A stretch of 64,000 nucleotides of DNA from Sipunculus nudus (Eukaryota > Annelida > Sipuncula > Golfingiida > Sipunculidae). The position numbers were made by a program, and so were the translations under genes. Below, one piece after another: positions 11,901-23,107 of this stretch. Each line of letters begins with the position of its first letter. The first letter of the stretch is position 1. The stretch is from NCBI GenBank assembly GCA_026874595.1, contig CM049308.1, positions 52,711,624 to 52,775,623 on the forward strand, written 5' to 3'. Under the pieces are notes generated by a model. The model saw only the letters and a program-made list of their open reading frames with translations, was not told where the DNA came from and did not search any database.

Positions 11901-13362
11901 CTCCGTAGACTGGAAGATACATAGGACTGCTGGCAGTCACATGTTAAACCAACAAAAATGAATAGTGATCATCAATGATATCTGATGGATACGTTCGTTT
12001 TTTTCCGAGTAACAATTACATGAAATATTCTTAAAAGGAATGTACACTGTCAAGTATTTTTTATGCTTCGAGAATGTGTGTAGCTGATATTGCGATTACC
12101 GGATAGTGATTATGATGCGTTTGTAAACGTGAGTTGACTTAATTTGAAAGATGCAAATATGGAAGGGGTGTTAGAATGTATCGTGTCGATTATCAGCTTC
12201 TACGTTCCAGTTATTACCTGATCGATCAGCTGCGTCAGTGCGGAAAGCACAGAAGACAGGAAACGGGGTAGAACAGAAAAGAATTAAAAGCAATTATAGT
12301 TGAGAAAATCAATCACATACAATAAATGGTGCTGCCACATGCAGGCACAAGGGCCTGTTTATAGTGTAGCCTCATGTAAGACACAGACAAGCACACAATT
12401 ATGGCCTCTATCTATTTTTATTTCTCTGAACATAAGTACAATTGAAAGCTGTCCGGCATAAAAATAAAAGTGTTTTTTCATATGACAAGACTAATGGAAC
12501 CTGATCGTAACGCTGACAATAAAAGTGAGGTTTATAGTGTAGGCAAAGCCTTTAATCTTTTTCTACAGACTGTCTGCAAGAAATTCGCTTTTATTTATTC
12601 AGCAAGACTTTCAGATATATTCTTATTTCACTGAGGCAGATGAAACGGTGCTTAATTATGATTCTCCAAACACCGGTCATCACATTGCACCGTGCAAGAT
12701 GGTGAAATTAATTGGTGCAAGTTACAAGTATATGTCCGACTGTTTGCTTCCTTATCATTAAATTATTCTCTGACCGTCCCTGTAATACATACGTGCTCAT
12801 GAGTATCATGGGTATTTACCTATAGCATACTACCTTTGATAAGTAAACAGTTTTTTTTAAAATGAAAAATTTATGATTGAAACGTGATATGTATTTTTCA
12901 ACACGCATTTCCTTCGTGCCATCGATAAATAACAATCAATTCGGCTTCAGTGCGGACAGACAAATAATGCCGGTAACAAACTCGTGGTACATTTTTTTCA
13001 GATCCAAAATATTGTTATTTATGTGTGTGTTGAGGGGGTGATGTATGAAGAGTAAAATATAATATAATACATATTTTAAGTCCATTAAGAAATAAATCTT
13101 TGTCAAAAATATAAAGAAATAACCCAACACCTCATCCTGACTTTATTGTTAATCGATCAATCAAGATGGTATTACTGATTTGCTCAGAACCGAGCTGAAA
13201 ATAGAGGTCAGGAGAAAAAAGGTTCATTACACTGAAGCTCAGTGTTACCCAGAAATAAAAAACCACTATTGAACGCTTAATTCCAGGACAAAGGTACACG
13301 ACCCAGATATTTTGCTCCACTGCTTTTGAAGCGTCATTACCCGGTGACACAGGAAGACTCTC
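5802..13362 (-). CDS. Gene C (provisional): CUB-like multi-exon gene
   Basis: Four minus-strand exon candidates are grouped here: 13362-13249, 8079-7843, 7107-6875 and 5954-5802. The first two join in phase 0 and together give about 117 residues laid out like a CUB domain: an SPGND turn, NIWVVYLCPGIKRSIVVFYFW, then VSMTSFGF and a closing strand VNIVIIYA. The last two join in phase 1 and give more CUB-like strands (LNLTVGFSDV; LFNLTLYNTWGFLCAAC). The junction between the second and third does not fit (phase 0 to phase 2), so an exon of about 3n+2 bases is missing, or the third exon starts a separate gene at ATG 7121-7119. No signal peptide, membrane helix or stop was located. Likely an extracellular or membrane protein related to A and B. 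The assignment rests on fold pattern, not on a search. Confidence 0.45.
5966..6052. repeat. Degenerate 20-21 bp minisatellite
   Basis: About four imperfect units of the form CCCTGATTGGCGGTGCTGGA lie in tandem, immediately upstream (minus sense) of the acceptor of gene C exon 4. Confidence 0.6.
6427..6470. repeat. (TA)n then (CATA)n microsatellite
   Basis: A compound dinucleotide and tetranucleotide repeat is visible directly. Confidence 0.9.
6875..7107 (-). CDS. Gene C exon 3 candidate
   Basis: 77 whole codons lie between acceptor TTATCGTTCAG and donor GTATGT. It encodes LLWIVNMASRLNLTVGFSDV, then LTLNTYSWCFSNFQSLIVRR and VIWRAKLKGPINIS, which reads like alternating beta strands of a CUB domain. 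An upstream in-frame ATG at 7121-7119 (MLSFSLLWIV) could instead make this a first exon with a short signal peptide. Confidence 0.45.
7843..8079 (-). CDS. Gene C exon 2 candidate
   Basis: 79 whole codons lie between acceptor CTACTTTCCAG and donor GTAAAG, phase 0 at both ends. It encodes EREMRPFNLQQDTYVSMTSF, YTSSNVEWIIKNKIRIV and NHWVNIVIIYAPQD, the second half of the CUB-like domain begun in the exon at 13362-13249. Confidence 0.55.
8600..9053. repeat. Direct tandem duplication of about 230 bp
   Basis: Copies at 8600-8829 and 8830-9053 are nearly identical, beginning GAGTCAATACAGGGATCG. The first ends in TTAGGCC, the target site and first bases of the adjacent MITE. The second runs directly into the MITE interior. 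Confidence 0.9.
9055..9329. mobile_element. PIF/Harbinger-like MITE, copy 2 (left tip displaced)
   Basis: The interior starts at GTATGGTTCTCAGGCAC and the right end TTTTTTGGCC is followed by TTA at 9330-9332. The GGCCAAA left tip is missing here; TTA-GGCC is instead found at 8823-8829, across the tandem duplication. It contains a poly-C run at 9092-9106. Confidence 0.75.
9333..13248. other. Unannotated intergenic or intronic DNA
   Basis: If gene C is one gene, the interval from 8080 to 13248 is an intron. Short open frames at 9495-9731, 9951-10196 and 10570-10788 show no recognisable domain or splice partner. The stretch around 9960-10140 is less AT-rich than its surroundings. Nothing else can be supported. 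Confidence 0.4.
13249..13362 (-). CDS. Gene C exon 1 candidate (start of CUB-like domain)
   Basis: 38 whole codons, phase 0, lie between acceptor TTATTGTTACAG and donor GTAACA. It encodes SLPVSPGNDASKAVEQNIW then VVYLCPGIKRSIVVFYFW. SPG, a tryptophan and an I-x-V-x-F-x-F strand in this order are typical of the N-terminal half of CUB domains. The real start of the gene was not found. Confidence 0.5.
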
Positions 13363-14079
13363 CTGTAACAATAAATTACCCCCCCCCCCCAAAAAAAAGA
13401 AAGAAAGGAATTGGTTTGTAAGGATAGATTAATCATCTCTTTGTATGTTGTTGGAGGCATGCCACCTCCGGGCATTCTCATCATTATCTGGTCGTAACAG
13501 TTCAAGGAGAAAATAGAAAAATAAATAAGATACTTTACTTAAATCAACTTCTCGCTAAATAACACTGACCTTGAACGCCTTGGGATATTCTCCTACCAGT
13601 CTCTTCGGGTTTGGTTATTTTCCGGCATGATTCAATAAAGATATGAACTGGGGTCGGTCTCAAATCGCCGAATGATCGCGGAAAGCCTCCACTATTATCT
13701 ACACCTATGGGCAAACCCTTCCCCCTCCGTGAGGGCTCGGGCTTTAAATATTAATATCCAAACTGCCACCTGTCCCTAGGTATAGTCCTATATCATGTCT
13801 TTAGATTGGACACTTCTCGGTGACGATCCTTACAAACAGGATAATATAATTCAATCTTAGATCTATGCAGACGCTTGGATAAAACACAGAGCGAATACAG
13901 TGGGACTTTTAGGAATGTTCTTTATGAAATTGGTTTGTCTTGTTACCTACTTAATTTGTAACCGGTCGTGAGAACGGCAGTGCCTTAATTTTTTATTAAG
14001 TGATATTTCAAGGATATGTTAGACCTAGACTTCAAGAACGTCTTGACAGGTTTCAAAATAATTTACTTCAATAACAAAG
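13363..14079. other. No gene seen
   Basis: A poly-C/poly-A run at 13380-13398 and AT-rich sequence. No coding or repeat signature could be supported. Confidence 0.4.
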
Positions 14080-15155
14080 TCCACTGTCTGCTATGTGAAT
14101 ATTAAAAATAACTAAACTTTTCCAGTGTCGTAAATGGGCAATATATATAGCCTAGAATGTTAAAGGGTAATTCTAATTTTATCAAAGTGACTCAAATGAG
14201 CCAAAAACATATAAGTCCAAAAAAAAAAAGAAAAAAAATCACACTGCAGATGAAGGATCACACTCTCTAGAATTCTGCCTCCACATTCTTTGACCTGAAT
14301 CCATTCCCCTGAGAACATCCCTAAAGATCATAAATTCCTTATTCTCCTGGTGCTATGGTAGTACCTTTTGAAGTTTGAAACGTGATAAATTTATCCTGAC
14401 AGCGACAAAACGCACGCCTTACACGACTAGATGATAAGACATTACAGACTTCACCATTATAATACTGTATCGTGTAGATGACCTTTTAAACAACAACGAG
14501 ACAAGGCGTCTGCTGCTGTTTCACCTTCATCCCGAGAGCTGTAACCCCCGTGTTATGAAGTTTCACCCTTCCACAGCAGATCCTTTCTATTTAAACAAAT
14601 ATCTTCCGCATAGTATAGGACGGCCAAGGGCTACTTGTCTTAACGATCAAACTTCAAAATAACAATTCAACAAGTATAACACGAAAAGGCCATTCTACAT
14701 AATCAAACATACGCATGGTTGCCAGATGTTATACTTATTTCATACGTCCATTTTACAAAAACTCATGAATGTTTACAATTTTCTTTTATTATTTCTCTCG
14801 TCCATCATGTTTCATTGGCCTTCATTTATATCAACGCCATGGGAGAATCGTGACGCTAAAGTGCAGTGTAAGAAAGGGTTTTAATTGGGTGATTTTAAAG
14901 ACATTTTAGGGTTACCTTTCCCTTTTTAATAGCCCACATTTAGACTAAAAACACTGCGATCAAGAAAATATTTTCAACTATTTGACCTAAAACTTAAAGC
15001 AAAACATCACTTTTTGCATCACAGTAAATCATATGCGGACAACAAATTAAGCGTACGACTTTGAAACACAAAGTATACCGGTGTAGTATAATCCGAGTTC
15101 ATCATAGTATGATTAAAGCCATGCCCAATTAACCTTCCTTCCTAATGAAAAGGCA
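14080..15155 (+). repeat. Tandem-array unit Z (5'-truncated copy)
   Basis: Colinear with 19575-21165 and 27600-29130, from the TATGTGAATATTAAAAAT stretch to the CAGCCTTCCTTCCT-like end. Only the last part of the unit remains. It abuts unit A at about 15155. Confidence 0.8.
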
Positions 15156-15190
15156 ACCAAAGGTTTTGTTTTACCGGGGTGGCCGTGTTA

Positions 15191-15499
15191 GGCCAAAAAA
15201 AATTAAAGGTATGGTTCTCAGGCACCGCCCGCGTCAATTTTAACCCACCGCATCAAACATTTTTATTTTGATATCATCATTCAAAATGGTAAAATAATAC
15301 AATTTCGATACGATTTCCTTTGTTATGTAGTGCTTTTACCTGTTAAGCAAGAAGAAACCTGTCATTTACATGCTTTTCCCTGATCATATGAATTTTTATC
15401 GAAACATACAAAAAAAGGTCAAAAATAAAATACCGCCCGCCCGCATTGATTTCTGAAAAAAAGTGCCTGAGAACCATACCCTTTTATATTTTTTTGGCC
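15191..15499. mobile_element. PIF/Harbinger-like MITE, copy 3
   Basis: A full element with GGCCAAAAAAA inverted tips and TTA target duplications at 15188-15190 and 15500-15502. Unit B has the uninterrupted site (CGTCATAGCGGAAGG near 23005), so this is a clean insertion into an older MITE. Confidence 0.85.
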
Positions 15500-17458
15500 T
15501 TAGCGGAAGGTTTTTATGTTTACATTAGTGCGGGGTCAAAACAAATGGTCCATTTAGCGGGGTTGGTCGTCATAGCGGGATGAACTTCATACGAGATTAC
15601 ACTGTTTGTAGTTTCCGCAATATGTAGTCATTCGGTTCACATGTGTTCGTTTTACACGTGTTTCTCTTACATTTGTTTTACATAATTTATTATTTCAAAA
15701 AGAGTCTTTATACATATTTTCTAATGGTACTTCTTGTGTGCGAAAAAAATCTTAGTTACAAGAGTTTTGTAAACCTCCCTGAACGTTTGTCAAACTTGTG
15801 ACTGCTGAACTAGAGACGACAACATACTCTTACAAGATATAAAACATATTTCTGAACGTATAGTATTCTCCAAAATAATCTTAAATTTCAACAAATATTG
15901 CTTGAGACATATGCATGTGTATTTAATAAAAAAAACAACAAAAAACAAATTATAAACATAATTTTAAATTTCACTTATGGGTATCAGTGTCTATTTAAAT
16001 AATTTTATGGAAAAAAAACTTTGCTGATGTGCACAAATGATGAAGTCGCGGCGTAGACTCGCGGTATATGGAATGACTTCATTTTCTTTGATTAAAAAAA
16101 CCTTGCATCTGATATTGCCATAGATGTTAAAGAAACTTATTTCCATACCAGGCATATACATATATACATGAATATATTGCTTTCTCTTTAGAGAACCCTA
16201 TTGCTTAATCCTGTACCCAAGTGGAAAAAGCATGAGGGATCAGCGGTTCAAAACATAATTATAGCGCGCACGCCACCTGGTGGCCATACAGCGCAACTTC
16301 ATAATCAAGAAATTTCAAGCTTTCAACCGGTGTTTCATCCGTAATCATTTTTTATGTTTCTTCTCCTTAATGAGAAATGTTGCGCTCAAGATCGGACGTC
16401 CGGTCACACAGTTTTGTTATGGTGAACAGACACACGGGGGCTGTGTTTACTCATATACAAAACCCTAAAAACGTATAAACAGGTTAACTGGAGATATTAA
16501 GCCCGTGTGCCGGGATGGTTTTTGTATTCGGCAAAAGTGTGAGATTGAACACATATAACTGCAAACTAATATTAACCTTTTATGGGAGCAATGGATCAAT
16601 AAAGAGTTATGGTTTCACCGTGAGTAAAGAAAGAAAACATAATTCGAACCCATTAGAGGTATTAAACTGAAATTCAACATGAAGAGGAAATAAGTGTTGT
16701 AAATGGTTTTTGGATTTTATTCCATTTACTAAATATAATCGACTAAAATAACCTAGTATTTGGTTTCAGCTCTGGGTTACCGAACTAGGCCATAAAATGA
16801 TTACACAAAATACAAACTGAGCACGCTGATATAACCAAATCTGACATTATATAATAATCATAAAATATATTATATAGTTTATATAAATGTAAAAAAAACC
16901 TCCATATGATCATCATGGATGTATCAGTGTGGATGTGTGGTTTTTATCATGAATATAGCTAATTTGATACCCTAATACATTTAATTTCTTTCTACATTTT
17001 TAGTTAACATTAATTTTTTAAGATGACGTAAACAGTACAAATATTCTAAATATTTCCAAGTAATGTACAAAATTCATCCTCCGCATCCTCATACATCATC
17101 TGATGCTGATCACCGGAGAACCAGCCTCCCGTGCTGAACTGCCAGCTCCCACAGAGATAACGAAGGGGGTCTTAAAATGCTAGTCAGTGATTGAAACTAA
17201 TGTGAAATGACATCAATTCGCGACAGACTTAACGGGGTTTCAGCCGTTCCATTACCGCAGCCTGGAGGCTCGCCTAGCTCAGGGACTTACATTTTTAGAT
17301 GTTCATTTTCAATGACATTTTGCTACCAAGGCAGAAAGATACTCCTGGACTCTCCCCGAGCGTTCACATTGAGAGAGCGTATTTGTAACGATCCACTGCG
17401 TGGCCAGCCTTGCCACAATATAGTCAAGAATATCACGTGAGCAGTCAGATCGTTCATA

Positions 17459-17555
17459 AATATACTTTTACATTATATTATATTATTTTATATTATATTA
17501 TATAATATTATATTATATTATATTATATTATATTATATTATATTATATATTATAG
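17459..17555. repeat. (TATTA)n low-complexity tract
   Basis: An expanded TATTA/TATATTA run in unit A. Unit B has a shorter version near 24850 and unit C almost none, so the tract length varies between array copies. Confidence 0.9.
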
Positions 17556-19229
17556 CCAAAGACAGTACTCATAAGTGTAAGGAAAAAGAGAGTTGTCGGA
17601 GAGCGCATAACTGTGCCAAAGCCTGCTGTTAATACAGACCACATGAACAATTAGTAGACCTCTCTTTTCCGCCAACTAATAAACGTCTATGGATATTGTG
17701 CACCAGAAAGTTACCCAAAAACCGGGGATAGGTGAGGTGAGGCACCAGATAAAAAAAAACAGAAATACAAAGAAATTGAAAGATGGTCCTGCTTATACGT
17801 ATATGCGCTCATCATTCTACCAAGTCTGTCACATGACCATTCACAATCACAGACCTTTATTCCGCGACCCTCTCTGGCATCTGTTTCATTAATAACAAGA
17901 AAAGTACTCAGAGAGCGCAGACCTCCGCTTAGGCAGATCATTGCCTCATATGGCATTGTCAGAGATGCAGCATTTTTCCTAAACAAAAATTCTTGGACCC
18001 AGGTGGTTAATTAATTGTGTCTTGTGGTATGCCGAGCTATCCTGCAGGTTTCCTCAAAATCCGTTAATATCGTTTTGAGTGATGTTCCCTACAGACAAAC
18101 AGACCAACGTCGGCAAAACATAAGCGTCGCCAGGTAATGAAAAAGACTGCAAGTCTTCGGGCTGAAGTCACAACCCTCCCCCAGGTGGGTATGCGTTCAC
18201 TCCCATTCCATTTGTTTGTGTGATTGTTTGTGAGTGCGTGTGAGATTTTTTTCTAGCAATCATGAAGAGAATCCCATAAAATTTGTAGGGTTCCTCGGGA
18301 ACGGGGCGGTGAAGAATCGACCAGAATTTGGTATTGATCCGGCACATGATCCGGATCCAAGTATGCCATCAAGGAATAGTCGAAAATATACTGGGAATAT
18401 AGGCCAAATAAGTGAATACGGCGGCTTGGAATGCACATTTCTGTTCTGTATATATGTTTTGTTTATCAATATATACCAGAACTTCAAGGAATTGCTTCAG
18501 GCGAAGTGTTTAACCTCTGCTCCACAATAAATGTCCATGTTTACAAATCTGATCTTCAGTATGGCAACCCGTATATTTTATATCAAGGAATTCAATCAGC
18601 TACAGATATGCCGGTAGAAGTGGCATGTAATGACAGGGGGGATTGGGGCGGGGTATATATGTCAATCCCATTTTTAGCTACATGGTATGAGGAATGTAAC
18701 CATCCTCCCTGATATTAAGGTAATAAAATTTATTTATCGGAAATAAAATATTTTCATTGTTAGAATGATAGTTTTGATTCCTCCAATTTCTGAGTTTATT
18801 TGAAATAACATATGTCTGAGCCTGGTTTACAAGTGATCTTTTCTGAAAACATAAAACCTGATTTTATAAAAGAATACTTAGCTGTAATATATTTATAATA
18901 TGAAATTGACGCCACTGGTTTTTGTACAAGATTCATGTTGCGTCTGCGTCTTCTTCTTACTGCTGCACGTAACCTTGAGTTTTTACGGAAGAACTATTGA
19001 TAACCCACCTGCTGACAGAGCTGTGCAATATTTATAAAGCACTTAATCATGGAGTCTTATCTGTCTCGAGCCGATTGGCACCTGCTAACCACCTGGATTG
19101 AAGGAAATAATGAATCCTTGCCGGCGTTGCCCCGAGTAAACAGATGCCTGTGCATCCATGGGATTGGTTTCAGCAACGCTGTAGATCTTACAAAATCAAC
19201 GATGCTATAACATTGCTTCTAAATCCCCT

Positions 19230-19567
19230 TTCAAACAGGGCCTACGTAGAGTTGCCTAGTGCAGCGTACCGACTACGCCGTGCTTATATACGCAGACCTA
19301 CGCTGGCTTACGTGGCAATACGCCGAGGGACGAAAAGGGGTACGCGAGAGGGACGAAAAAAATAAACCTGTTTATTTTTTTCGCGTACTGTCGGCGTAGA
19401 GCACTGGATGCAAAAAGTACGTAATTTTTACGCAAGTCTACTATACCCTACGCTACTGTACGCTACTTTACGCCAATACCTTTGCAAGAGTACGATGACC
19501 CTAGCCAGGCCGACGAAATACGTCATCGTACGCCAGCCTATGCATTACCTACGCAGGGACTACACCG
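19230..19567. mobile_element. TACG-rich foldback MITE, copy 1
   Basis: About 335 bp with dense TACG words and a long central hairpin in which a GGACGAAAAAAATAAAC arm faces a GTTTATTTTTTTCGCGTAC arm. The two ends are imperfectly inverted (CTACGTAG against CTACGCAG). It has no coding capacity. Superfamily unknown. Confidence 0.6.
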
Positions 19568-21568
19568 ATCTGCTATGTGAATATTAAAAATAACTAAAGT
19601 TTGCCATTGTCGAATATGGACAATATTTTATAGCCTTAAGAGTTAAAGGGACATAATCAGGGGCAATATTGTGATTATTCTGTCACACTATCAGTTCAGT
19701 AATGATAATTACAAAAGTTTCCAAGCAAAACCATCCCAGCATACAGTCTCAGTACCTCGCATACGGCTGTAAAATACCTTGTTATGACTCTGTGTGTTGA
19801 TAAACACAGTCCACGTATGTCTGTTTACTAAACAAGGCCTTGTGACCGGAGGTCTGATTATGAGCCGCAACACGCAAAGTTTCAACGAAAGGGAACATGT
19901 ATTACATTTTTATTGGCCAAGTCAGTTAGCGCATCCCCTAATTGACACATGTTTTGCTCGGGCGATGCACGGCTGTGTTTATGTTATCACCTGTGATCGC
20001 GCCTAGTCGCCTGTTCACAGGTGTAAGCAAAGGGTTTCAGGGCAATATTTTGAAGGTATAAATTTATCTTAAAGGAAAAAAGTTATTTTTCGTGTTCATT
20101 CAACAATCTTTATAAGCAATTGGGCCCCTTTAAGGGTATTTCTAATTTTTATTAAGTTGACTAGAATAAGCCAATTTCATATAAGTCGAAAATAAAAAAG
20201 GGGAAAAATCAACACTGCGGTTGGAGGATCACCTTCTCTAGAATTCTGCCTCCACATTCTTTGACCTGAATCCATTCCCCTGAAAACATTCCCAAAGATC
20301 TTAAATTCCATATTTTCCTAGAGCTACAGTAGTATCTTTTGAAGGAAGAAACATGATAAATTTATCCTGACAGCGACAAAACGCACGCCTTACAGGACCA
20401 GATGATAAGACAAATTACTGACTTTACCATTATAATATTGTATCAAGTATTCCTTTGTATATGACCTCTTATACATCCATTAGAGCAGGCGTCTGCTGCT
20501 GTTACACCTTCATCCTGGGCGCTGTAACCCTCGTGTCAGGAAGTTTTACCCTTCCACAGCAGATCGTTTCTACTTTACAAAATATCTTCCGTGTAATAGA
20601 GACGGCCGGGGCCTACTTGTCTCAAAGATCAAACTTAAAAATAACAATTTATCAAGTATAACAAGGAAAAGGCCGTTTTACATAATTAAACATAGGCATG
20701 GTTGCCAGATGTTACTTATTTTACAAGTAAATATTACAAAAAATCATATATGAATGTTTACAATTTTCTTTTACAATTTCTCTAATCCAACATGTTTCAT
20801 TGACCTTCATTTACATCTACGCCATGGGAATATTTAAAGGCTAACATGCAGTGTGAGGGAAGGAAGGGTTTTGATTGGGTGATTTAAGAGACATTTTAGG
20901 GTTAACTTGTCTTTTTTTAATTGACACAATATAGACTTAAAAAACTGCGATCAAGAAAAAAAATTGCTACCATTTGACCTAAACCTAGACCATTTGACAT
21001 ATTGCAGCACAATAAATCAGATAGACAACCAAGTGCTGACAAAAAAGTACAACTTTGAGACACAAAGCACACCGGTAAAGTATAATCCCAGTTAGGTGAT
21101 TTAGTATAATCAGAGTTCATCTTAGTATGACTGTAGCCATGCCAAACCAGCCTTCCTTCCTATAATAATTACACCTGCCCAATGAAACAGTTAAAAACAA
21201 ATGAAACTTTACAAAATACCTTGACCATCGTACTCACTCGAACTAATAAGCAATTGTCAAATTTTACAAAATACAGAAAAGCCAACTGTCATTTCACCAA
21301 TATAATATAATAATTTTCTTTGCAATGTTTAAAGGGGCCCAATCATCTGACCTTTGTAAACTAAAGGCAATCCCTTGGAGCTTTTGTAAAAATAGGCCAG
21401 AAAAACGTGGATATCACCGCACACAGGCTGCTTGTTTTGTTTATATCAACATGTTTATAATATGAAGGGGCCCATCAAAATAATAAAAAAAAATCAACAA
21501 GAGCATCTGGCGGCAAGTCATATAAGCCAGAACTTTACAAATGGTGTTTTGTAACAAGTGACCTTTTA

Positions 21569-21910
21569 GGCAAAATTTAAAAAAAAAATGTAAGGTTCTC
21601 AGGCACTTTTTTTCAGAAATCAAAGTGGGCGGACGGTTTTTTTTATTTTAAATTTTTTTTGGTATGTTTCGATAAAATTTTCAAATGATAACGAAAAAGC
21701 ATCAATATAATAGATTTATCTTGCTAAACAAGTAAAACCACAACATAACATAGGAAAGTGTATGATTTTATATTCTTGAAAGAAATGTCCGAGTGGCTGC
21801 AGCTCAAAATTGGTAAGTTTCTATTGAAAATCGAAATAAAAATGTTTGATGCGGGGGTTTAAAATTGATGCGGGCGGTGCCTGAGAACCATACCTTTTAT
21901 TTTTATGGCC
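21569..21910. mobile_element. PIF/Harbinger-like MITE, copy 4
   Basis: Left tip GGCAAAATT, right tip ATGGCC, with the shared AAGGTTCTCAGGCAC motif inside. The empty site ACCTTTTACCTCCGCAT survives in unit B near 29528-29545, which locates the target at TTA. Confidence 0.8.
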
Positions 21911-21964
21911 TACCTCCGCATTTATGCAACCTACCACCTTAGGTTACATGTTTTTCCCGTTTGT

Positions 21965-22336
21965 AAACATTGCTGTATTTACAAACATGTTGTTGATAAA
22001 CATGGAAGCATTATAAGAACTTTCCATAACCAAAATTACCTTTAGATCATTAATATATACAGAGAGGAAACCCTAAATCACCTAAATTCTTTTGTACAAT
22101 GTAGGTGAATGGGCACCTTTAGGATGGTGACGAATGGAGATTGTAAAATCATTGCTGTATTTACAAACATGTTGATAAACAAGTTTATAAATCCTTCATG
22201 GAGGCCTTATAAGAACTTTTCATAACCAAACCTAACCTTAGATCATTAATATATACACAGAGGAAACCCCAAAATCACATAAATTCTTTTACAAAATGCA
22301 GGTGTATGGGCATCTTTAAGATGGTGACGAATGGAG
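21965..22336. repeat. Direct duplication, period about 182 bp
   Basis: CATTGCTGTATTTACAAACA recurs at 21968 and 22150, and GGTGACGAATGGAGA ends both copies. The second copy carries a short extra segment. Confidence 0.85.
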
Positions 22337-22929
22337 AGCGCGTATATCGAATAACGGGACATGGGTACATTTGGCTGTGTTCTTCGGTTTTGTGGGAAAG
22401 CCTCTGTTGTATAAATAAACTAGAAAATATTTAGACCGACCGAAGCTGTGGAGGGACACGAAAACCATTAACAGGATTCCCGGGGTCAAAGTCAGGGGAG
22501 TCTAAAAAAGCGAAGTCAATGGCGTAGCAATGAAAGGAAATGGCAATTTAAAGGAAAAACAATACTGGACTCGATTTTTCCATATAAAATTGCTTCCTTA
22601 ATCTGCGAGTAAGCTGGCTTTGTCTGTGGGAACATCAAACTCCAATCGATTAAGGAGAGCTCAGATTTAAGTACCAATACAACTATAGATGTTGAGAAAG
22701 GATGCGCCCGGGGAATCCGTGGCATAGATACCATTTACATCAAAAGAGACTGGTTTATATCCGATTTACAAAACAAAGGCCCCGGTGGCATTTAGCGTGC
22801 TTGTAGCGGTTGATCGTGGACCAACAGCAGCACCTCTGTCCCTCCCACTGTTGAGTCTGACCCAAGAACGAGTCGCCCTGGAACATGTATTAAAGATCTG
22901 TGGTGAAGCTGTCGATGATGAAACATATA
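22337..22929. other. Spacer between array units A and B
   Basis: No gene recognised. The minus-strand open frame at 22734-22516 has no domain signature. This spacer is absent from the B-C junction, so it is not part of the repeated unit. Confidence 0.4.
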
Positions 22930-23107
22930 CAGTGAACTCTCGCTAACACGACCACCTGTGGGACCAGCCAAAGGTCTTGTTTTACCGGGATGACCGTCAT
23001 AGCGGAAGGTTTTTATGATGATTTACATTAGTGCGGGACAAAAACAAATGGTCCTTTTAGCGGGGGTGGTCGTCATAGTGGGATGAAAGTCATACGAGAT
23101 TTCACTG
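22930..23107. mobile_element. pogo/Tigger-like MITE
   Basis: Ends are CAGTGAACTCTCG and, in reverse complement, CAGTGAAATCTCG, flanked by TA at 22928-22929 and 23108-23109. It is only 178 bp with no coding sequence. The same element, left-truncated and split by a PIF/Harbinger MITE, lies at about 15160-15604 in unit A. Confidence 0.75.

Larger units (their letters stand above)
15160..21975 (+). repeat. Tandem-array unit A
   Basis: About 6.8 kb, colinear with unit B (22930-29590), including shared landmarks: the pogo-like MITE end, the TTTGTAGGGTTCCTCGGGAA stretch, the TACG-rich foldback element and the terminal CACCTTAGGTTACATG. Two PIF/Harbinger MITEs (15191-15499, 21569-21910) are private to this copy. 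Open frames inside it (such as 18234-18530) recur in units B and C with indels and are repeat sequence, not genes. Confidence 0.85.

Noticed and set aside
17459-17555. CRISPR-like or regulated repeat array
   Set aside because: It is a simple AT repeat without spacers, in a eukaryotic context.
18234-18712. Open frames in array units (also 26423-26770 and 31408-31677) as a conserved gene
   Set aside because: They recur only because the unit is duplicated; indels break the frame between copies and the DNA is a dispersed repeat.
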